A stretch of DNA of 11,630 nt, taken from NCBI GenBank assembly GCA_900317015.1, contig ONFH01000038.1:1-11630 (forward strand). Reading direction: 5' to 3'. The notes under the pieces were generated by a model. It saw only the letters and a list, made by a program, of their open reading frames with translations. It was not told the origin of the DNA and made no database searches. The DNA is from an uncultured Erysipelotrichaceae bacterium (GTDB taxonomy: Bacteria; Bacillota_I; Bacilli_A; Erysipelotrichales; Coprobacillaceae). The position numbers were made by a program, and so were the translations under genes. Each line of letters begins with the position of its first letter. Position 1 is the first letter of the stretch. Positions 6,467 to 11,630 of this stretch are shown here, piece after piece.

Positions 6467-9400
6467 ATGAGTCAAGTATATCGTGTTTATGTCGTCAAAA
6501 GAAAAGAAAATGCGGTAGAAGCCAAAGAGATCCGTCATAACCTTCGTCATCAGTTAGGCATGATGCAGGTCGATGAGGTCACTGTCGTTAACCGTTACGA
6601 TCTTCAGGGGATTTCTGAAGATGTCTTAGAAGAAGGGATCCCAACGATTCTTAGTGAACCGATGGTCGATGATGTTTATCGCGAACATTATCCTGTTCCA
6701 AAAGATACGCATGTTTTTGCGATTGAATATTTACCAGGTCAGTACGATGTGCGTGCTGACTTCGCAGAACAGTGCTTCCAGTTATTAACTGGTGAAAAAA
6801 CAGTCAAAGTCAAATGTGCAAGATTATATATCGTCAAGGGCATCTCTGATGAAGATGTAGCTCCAATCGAACATTTCTTGATCAACCCAGTGGATTCAAG
6901 AATTGCCTCTTTAGACAAACCAGAATCTTTAGATGATGGTGATGTCAAGATCAAACCTGTTCCTGTTATTGAAGGCTTTAGAGACTTCAATAAGGAAGAA
7001 CTCGAAGATTATCTTGTCAAAAATGGCATGGCCATGAACTATGATGACTTAAAGCTGACACAGGATTACTTCAAGAATGAAGAACATCGTGATCCAACAG
7101 AAACAGAATTAAAAGTTTTAGATACGTACTGGTCAGACCATTGTCGTCATACGACATTTGGCACTGTTTTAACAGATATCAATATTGAAGATGGTCCATT
7201 CAAGACGATCTTAGAAAAGGATATCGACAAATATAAAGCTTCAAGACATTTAGTTTATGGTGTCAATACAGATCGTCCATTAACATTAATGGATCTGGGA
7301 ACGATCGGCATGAAGGAACTTCGCAAGAAGGGCTATTTGGATGACATGGAAGTGTCTGAAGAAATCAATGCCTGCTCCGTTGAATTAAAAGTCCATACAA
7401 CTGATGGTGATGAAGACTGGTTATTAATGTTCAAGAATGAAACACATAACCATCCAACAGAAATCGAACCATTTGGTGGTGCTGCGACATGTTTAGGTGG
7501 CTGTATCCGTGACCCATTGTCAGGTCGTGCTTATGTTTATCAGTCAATGCGTATTACTGGTGCCGGTGATCCACGTCAGTCATTAAAAGATACTTTACCT
7601 GGTAAATTACCACAGCGTAAGATCTGCCGTGAAGCTGCTCAGGGCTTCTCAAGTTATGGGAACCAGATCGGTTTAACAACTGGCTATGTGCATGAAATCT
7701 ATGATCAGGGCTACGTGGCTAAACGTATGGAATTAGGGGCTGTCGTTGCAGCTGCACCTAAGAAACAGGTCAAACGATTAGAACCTGAAGCTGGTCAGAT
7801 CGTCTTATTGATCGGCGGTCGTACTGGTCGTGATGGGATCGGTGGGGCCACTGGTTCTTCAAAGAAACATGAATTAAAGACGACGGAAACAGCTGGGGCA
7901 GAAGTCCAGAAAGGGAACCCAGTTGAAGAACGTAAGATCCAGCGCTTATTTAGAAATGGTGCCTTCTCTGAAAAAGTCGTTCGTTGTAATGACTTCGGTG
8001 CCGGCGGTGTCTCTGTCGCCATTGGGGAATTAGCCGATGGTCTAGAAATCAACCTGGATGCGGTCCCTAAGAAATACGAAGGCTTAACAGGTTCTGAAAT
8101 TGCGATCTCTGAATCACAGGAACGTATGGCCATCGTCATCAATAAAGAAGACCTTGACTTCATGAAGAAGTGCTGTGCGGATGAAAACTTGGAAGTGTCT
8201 TATGTTGCAGATGTTACGGACAAAGGTCGTTTAACAATGCATTACATGGGTGATACGATCGTTGATCTCTCACGTGATTTCTTAAATAGAAATGGGGCAA
8301 AACGTTATCAGGACGTAGCCGTTCCACTTCCAGACTTTAACAAGAACCCATTTGCCGGTAAAGATTCAGGCAGCTTCAAGGAAACGACAAAAGAAGTGAT
8401 GTCTCGCTTATCAGTCGCTTCACAGAAGGGCTTAGTAGAACGTTTCGACTCATCCATCGGGAATGGTACTGTCTTATCACCATATGGTGGTTATACATTA
8501 CGTACCGAAACAGAAGGTATGTGTGCCTTAATTCCAGTGCTTGGTAAAGAAACGACCACATGTTCTATGATGGCTTATGGTTATAATCCAAAGATCACAG
8601 AATGGTCTCCATATCATGGTGCCATCAACGCCGTTGTCGAATCTGTTGCAAAGATCGTTGCCATGGGTGGTGATTATCATAAGATCCGTTTCTCATTCCA
8701 GGAATTCTTTGAACGTTTAAACAAGGATCCAAAACGCTGGGGCCAGCCATTTGCAGCCTTACTTGGTGCTTATCGTGCTCAGGAAGAATTCAATTTACCA
8801 TCAATTGGTGGTAAAGATTCAATGTCTGGCTCATTTGAAGACTTAGATGTCCCACCAACATTTGTATCCTTTGCGGTCACTGGTTCTGATGTCAAGAATG
8901 TCATCACACCTGAATTCAAGGGTCCACATCATGCTTTAGTTGAATTCATGATGCCTAAGGATGAATATCATATCTTTGATTTCAAGGCTTTAATGAAACA
9001 GTATGATACGATCTTAGATATGATGAGAAAAGGCAAAGTCCGCAGTGCTTACACAGTCAAAGATGGCGGTGTCTTAGAAGCTGTTTATAAGGCAGCCTTC
9101 GGGAATGCGATCGGTGTTGACTTCAATAGTGATTTAACACTCGAACAGTTAACAGAAAAGAACTACGGCAATATCATCATCGAAGTGCATGATGACGATG
9201 TCGTCAAAGGTTTAGACAATATCCGTATTGTTGGTCATACAACAGAAACGCATGATGTCACATATAATGGAGAAACATTATCACTTGATGAAGCTTATGC
9301 TTACAATACAGCTCCTCTTGAAGATGTTTATCCAACAAGTGCCATTGCGCCAACAGATGAAGTACGTGTAAGAGATTGTCATACAAGAGGCAAGGCGCAT

Positions 9401-10213
9401 GCCGACAAGACTTATGATGTCGTGAATGTCGTCATTCCTGTCTTCCCAGGAACAAACTGTGAATATGATACAGCTAGAGCCTTTAGAAAAGCTGGTGGTA
9501 CACCACATACAGTCTTAATTAGAAATACGAGTGAATCTGATATTAAGGAATCTATTGAACATTTTGCCAATGAAATTAAGAACTCTCAGATCTTAATGAT
9601 TCCTGGTGGATTCAGTGCTTCTGATGAACCAGAAGGTTCAGGTAAATTTATTGCCACTGTCTTACGTAACCCTAAGATCACCGAAGCCATCAATGATTTA
9701 TTAGCACGTGAAGGCTTGATCATGGGTATCTGTAATGGTTTCCAGGCTTTAGTCAAAGTTGGTCTATTACCAGATGGTAAGATCAAGACGATGTCTGATC
9801 ATGATGCAACATTAACATTCAATACGATCCATCGTCACGTATCTCAGATGGTCACAACACGTATCAGTTCTGTGAAGTCACCATGGCTTGCTAATGTCAA
9901 TGTTGGTGATATGCATGTCATTCCAGTGTCACATGGTGAAGGACGTTTCGTCGCCCCTCAGGATGTCTTAGATCGTTTGATCGACAATGGCCAGGTCTTC
10001 ACACAGTATGTCGATGATAGTGGGGATCCAACAATGACGTCTCCATACAATCCAAATGGATCAATGTATGGTATCGAAGGCATTTTATCAGAAGATGGTC
10101 GTATCTTAGGTAAGATGGGTCATAGCGAACGTCAGGGTGAAAACCGTAACTTAAATATCTATGGTGAAATGGATCAGCAGTTATTTGAATCTGGTGTCGC
10201 ATACTTTAAATAA
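6467..10213 (+). CDS. purL: Phosphoribosylformylglycinamidine synthase, single-chain with fused glutaminase
   Basis: PurL converts FGAR, glutamine and ATP to FGAM. This 1248-residue form carries all three parts in one chain. A PurS-like N-terminal region spans about 1-165. The synthetase core contains SDHCRHTTF (223-231), the FKNETHNHPTEIEPFGG motif and GGKDSMSGSF. A class I glutaminase begins near residue 983, replacing separate PurQ. Its nucleophile is Cys1089 in GICNGFQAL, and the His-Glu pair is His1219 and Glu1221 in GHSER. Bacillus subtilis splits these functions over PurS, PurQ and PurL. The sequence style resembles the second single-chain clade described for clostridia, bifidobacteria and streptococci rather than the Escherichia coli clade. 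A start at 6428 would overlap purD by 28 bases and add 13 residues without a ribosome binding site, so 6467 was chosen. The gene appears complete. Confidence 0.96.
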   Translation: MSQVYRVYVVKRKENAVEAKEIRHNLRHQLGMMQVDEVTVVNRYDLQGISEDVLEEGIPTILSEPMVDDVYREHYPVPKDTHVFAIEYLPGQYDVRADFAEQCFQLLTGEKTVKVKCARLYIVKGISDEDVAPIEHFLINPVDSRIASLDKPESLDDGDVKIKPVPVIEGFRDFNKEELEDYLVKNGMAMNYDDLKLTQDYFKNEEHRDPTETELKVLDTYWSDHCRHTTFGTVLTDINIEDGPFKTILEKDIDKYKASRHLVYGVNTDRPLTLMDLGTIGMKELRKKGYLDDMEVSEEINACSVELKVHTTDGDEDWLLMFKNETHNHPTEIEPFGGAATCLGGCIRDPLSGRAYVYQSMRITGAGDPRQSLKDTLPGKLPQRKICREAAQGFSSYGNQIGLTTGYVHEIYDQGYVAKRMELGAVVAAAPKKQVKRLEPEAGQIVLLIGGRTGRDGIGGATGSSKKHELKTTETAGAEVQKGNPVEERKIQRLFRNGAFSEKVVRCNDFGAGGVSVAIGELADGLEINLDAVPKKYEGLTGSEIAISESQERMAIVINKEDLDFMKKCCADENLEVSYVADVTDKGRLTMHYMGDTIVDLSRDFLNRNGAKRYQDVAVPLPDFNKNPFAGKDSGSFKETTKEVMSRLSVASQKGLVERFDSSIGNGTVLSPYGGYTLRTETEGMCALIPVLGKETTTCSMMAYGYNPKITEWSPYHGAINAVVESVAKIVAMGGDYHKIRFSFQEFFERLNKDPKRWGQPFAALLGAYRAQEEFNLPSIGGKDSMSGSFEDLDVPPTFVSFAVTGSDVKNVITPEFKGPHHALVEFMMPKDEYHIFDFKALMKQYDTILDMMRKGKVRSAYTVKDGGVLEAVYKAAFGNAIGVDFNSDLTLEQLTEKNYGNIIIEVHDDDVVKGLDNIRIVGHTTETHDVTYNGETLSLDEAYAYNTAPLEDVYPTSAIAPTDEVRVRDCHTRGKAHADKTYDVVNVVIPVFPGTNCEYDTARAFRKAGGTPHTVLIRNTSESDIKESIEHFANEIKNSQILMIPGGFSASDEPEGSGKFIATVLRNPKITEAINDLLAREGLIMGICNGFQALVKVGLLPDGKIKTMSDHDATLTFNTIHRHVSQMVTTRISSVKSPWLANVNVGDMHVIPVSHGEGRFVAPQDVLDRLIDNGQVFTQYVDDSGDPTMTSPYNPNGSMYGIEGILSEDGRILGKMGHSERQGENRNLNIYGEMDQQLFESGVAYFK

Positions 10214-10215
10214 AG

Positions 10216-10221
10216 AAGGAG
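10216..10221 (+). promoter_or_regulatory. Ribosome binding site that fixes the purB start
   Basis: AAGGAG lies five bases before the ATG at 10227. The in-frame ATG at 10161 lies within purL and lacks a comparable site. Confidence 0.85.
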
Positions 10222-10226
10222 TCAAC

Positions 10227-11609
10227 ATGGAAAAGTTAGAATTTGAATGTAAAACATTATCACCACTTGATGGTCGATATGGCAAGATCAAGGATGCTTT
10301 AGGAGATTATTTCTCTGAATATGCCCTTGTCAAATATCGTGTCTTTGTCGAGATCTCTTGGTTAAAATATTTAATTGATCACGTCGATACACCTGTTTTA
10401 AATGATGCGAAGAAGAAAGACCTCAGTGGGGTGGAAAAGATCAGCTCTGAATTCAATTATGATAGCTATAAACGCATCAAGGAAATTGAAGCTACAACAC
10501 GCCATGACGTCAAAGCTGTTGAATACTATATTGATGAACAGTTAAAAGCTTTAGGCTTTGAACATTTAGAATCATTCGTTCATATCGGCTGTACATCAGA
10601 AGATATTAACAATACTTCTTATGGCTGTATGATTCGTGATGGCTTAAAGAATGTCTGGTTAAAGGCTGCTTATGACTTTGCAAAAACGATCGATGGTTTA
10701 GCCGTCAAATATGCCGACATTCCAATGTTAGCTCATACGCATGGTCAGCCAGCTACACCAACAACAGTTGGTAAGGAATTCAAAGTTTACGCCTATCGTT
10801 TCAAATGTGCCTTAGAACATATTGAAAGTATTGCCATCAAGGCAAAATTCAATGGGGCTACAGGGAACTATAGTGCCATTGGTATTCCTTTCCCTAATAT
10901 TGACTGGGAAAAGGCCAATAAAGAATTTGTGGAAGATTATTTAGGCTTAACTTTTAATCCTTTAACAACACAGATCGAATCTCATGATTATACCGTTGAT
11001 ATTTTAGATGGCATTCGTCATTACAATAATATCTTAATGGACTTAGATGTCGATATGTGGTTATACATCTCAATGGAATACTTCAAACAGATTCCTGTAA
11101 AGGGTGAAGTTGGTTCTTCAACAATGCCTCATAAGATCAACCCAATTCGTTTCGAAAACTCTGAGGCCAATGCGGATTTCTCAAATAATATCTGCGTTGC
11201 TTTATCCAATAAGTTACCAAAATCAAGAATGCAGAGAGACCTCTCTGATTCTTCAAGTCAGCGTAACTTAGGCTTAGCGTTCGGTTATAGTTTACAGGCA
11301 ATCAACGAAACAACAGGCGGACTTGCAAAGTGTGTTGTCAATAATGAAAAGCTTGAAGAAGACTTAAATGAAAAATGGGAAGTTTTAGCTGAACCAATTC
11401 AGCAGATGCTTAGAAAATATGGCATCGTGGATGCTTATGATCAGTTAAAAGCCTTAACAAGAGGGAAGAACATTTCTCAGGAAGCCATCATGGAATTTGC
11501 GAAATCATTAGATGTTTTATCTGATGAAGATCGTCAGACATTATTAAATATGACACCAGCAGGTTACATTGGCCAGGCTGCCAATTTAGCAAAGAAACAA
11601 TTATTCTAA
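10227..11609 (+). CDS. purB: Adenylosuccinate lyase
   Basis: PurB removes fumarate from SAICAR to give AICAR, and from adenylosuccinate to give AMP, so it serves both the IMP pathway and the AMP branch. The protein has 460 residues. It is the longer type, with the N-terminal LSPLDGRYGK (11-20) and TTRHDVKAVEYY (90-101) characteristic of Escherichia coli PurB, not the roughly 430-residue type of Bacillus subtilis. Family motifs are HTHGQPATPTT (170-180), with the catalytic histidine in the HTH segment, and the fumarase/aspartase superfamily signature GSSTMPHKINP (296-306), with the catalytic serine. The start was chosen by its ribosome binding site and the N-terminal match; the ATG at 10161 would add 22 unrelated residues read from inside purL. 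purB follows purL after 13 bases and closes the visible operon. No terminator is seen in the 21 bases after it. Confidence 0.96.
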   Translation: MEKLEFECKTLSPLDGRYGKIKDALGDYFSEYALVKYRVFVEISWLKYLIDHVDTPVLNDAKKKDLSGVEKISSEFNYDSYKRIKEIEATTRHDVKAVEYYIDEQLKALGFEHLESFVHIGCTSEDINNTSYGCMIRDGLKNVWLKAAYDFAKTIDGLAVKYADIPMLAHTHGQPATPTTVGKEFKVYAYRFKCALEHIESIAIKAKFNGATGNYSAIGIPFPNIDWEKANKEFVEDYLGLTFNPLTTQIESHDYTVDILDGIRHYNNILMDLDVDMWLYISMEYFKQIPVKGEVGSSTMPHKINPIRFENSEANADFSNNICVALSNKLPKSRMQRDLSDSSSQRNLGLAFGYSLQAINETTGGLAKCVVNNEKLEEDLNEKWEVLAEPIQQMLRKYGIVDAYDQLKALTRGKNISQEAIMEFAKSLDVLSDEDRQTLLNMTPAGYIGQAANLAKKQLF

Positions 11610-11630
11610 TATAAGAGGGATGACAAATCG
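11610..11630 (+). other. Possible ribosome binding site of a following gene
   Basis: After the purB stop the sequence contains AAGAGGGATGA with no hairpin or T-run. The purine-rich AGAGGGA resembles a Shine-Dalgarno site whose start codon would lie just beyond the window. The ATG at 11620 is too close to it to be the likely start. This suggests the operon continues, but too little sequence is present to be sure. Confidence 0.35.

Noticed and set aside
7795..8163. Open frame of 122 codons on the minus strand inside purL
   Set aside because: It is wholly antisense to conserved purL sequence, shows no recognisable protein and is best explained as a shadow of the coding strand. The same holds for the other minus-strand frames, such as 5849-6166 and 4487-4765.
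6467..10213. Apparent lack of purS and purQ as a pathway gap
   Set aside because: The 1248-residue PurL contains the PurS-like and glutaminase parts with its catalytic Cys1089, His1219 and Glu1221, so these functions are present.
10161..10226. Upstream in-frame ATG for purB inside purL
   Set aside because: The 22 extra residues read from inside purL do not match PurB, and a good ribosome binding site precedes 10227.

Overview
The window is a single, tightly packed purine-biosynthesis operon in which every gene lies on the + strand. Nine genes follow one another: fhs - purE - purC - purM - purN - purH - purD - purL - purB. Gaps between genes are 0 to about 20 bases or short overlaps, with one exception of 78 bases between purC and purM. 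There is no RNA gene, mobile element, CRISPR array or gene-free stretch over 300 bases. The operon promoter is not visible because the window begins at the fhs ribosome binding site. Transcription probably continues past purB, since the last bases look like the start of another translation signal.

The host looks like a Gram-positive Bacillota (Firmicutes). Strong AGGAGG Shine-Dalgarno sites precede most genes, composition is moderately AT-rich, and TTA is a common leucine codon. The core order purE-purC-(purF)-purM-purN-purH-purD is the clostridial one, and PurL is the single-chain form known from clostridia, bifidobacteria and streptococci. Clostridia or Erysipelotrichia (gut anaerobes) fit best, but genus cannot be named from the sequence alone.

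The genes cover eight of the ten steps from PRPP to IMP: PurD (GAR), PurN (FGAR), PurL (FGAM), PurM (AIR), PurE (CAIR), PurC (SAICAR), PurB (AICAR) and PurH (IMP ring closure). PurB also acts in AMP synthesis. Fhs makes 10-formyl-tetrahydrofolate, the one-carbon donor used by PurN.

Two steps are missing from the window. PurF (step 1) is absent from its usual place between purC and purM, where a strong RNA hairpin sits instead. AICAR transformylase (step 9) is absent because PurH is only 193 residues long: it has a complete IMP cyclohydrolase domain and no transformylase domain, and the gene ends cleanly nine bases before purD. PurK is also absent. PurS and PurQ are not separate genes because their equivalents are built into the long PurL.

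No wholly new system is visible. The points worth following are the single-domain PurH, the hairpin at the vacant purF position, and a PurE without PurK that lacks one histidine of the class I pattern.
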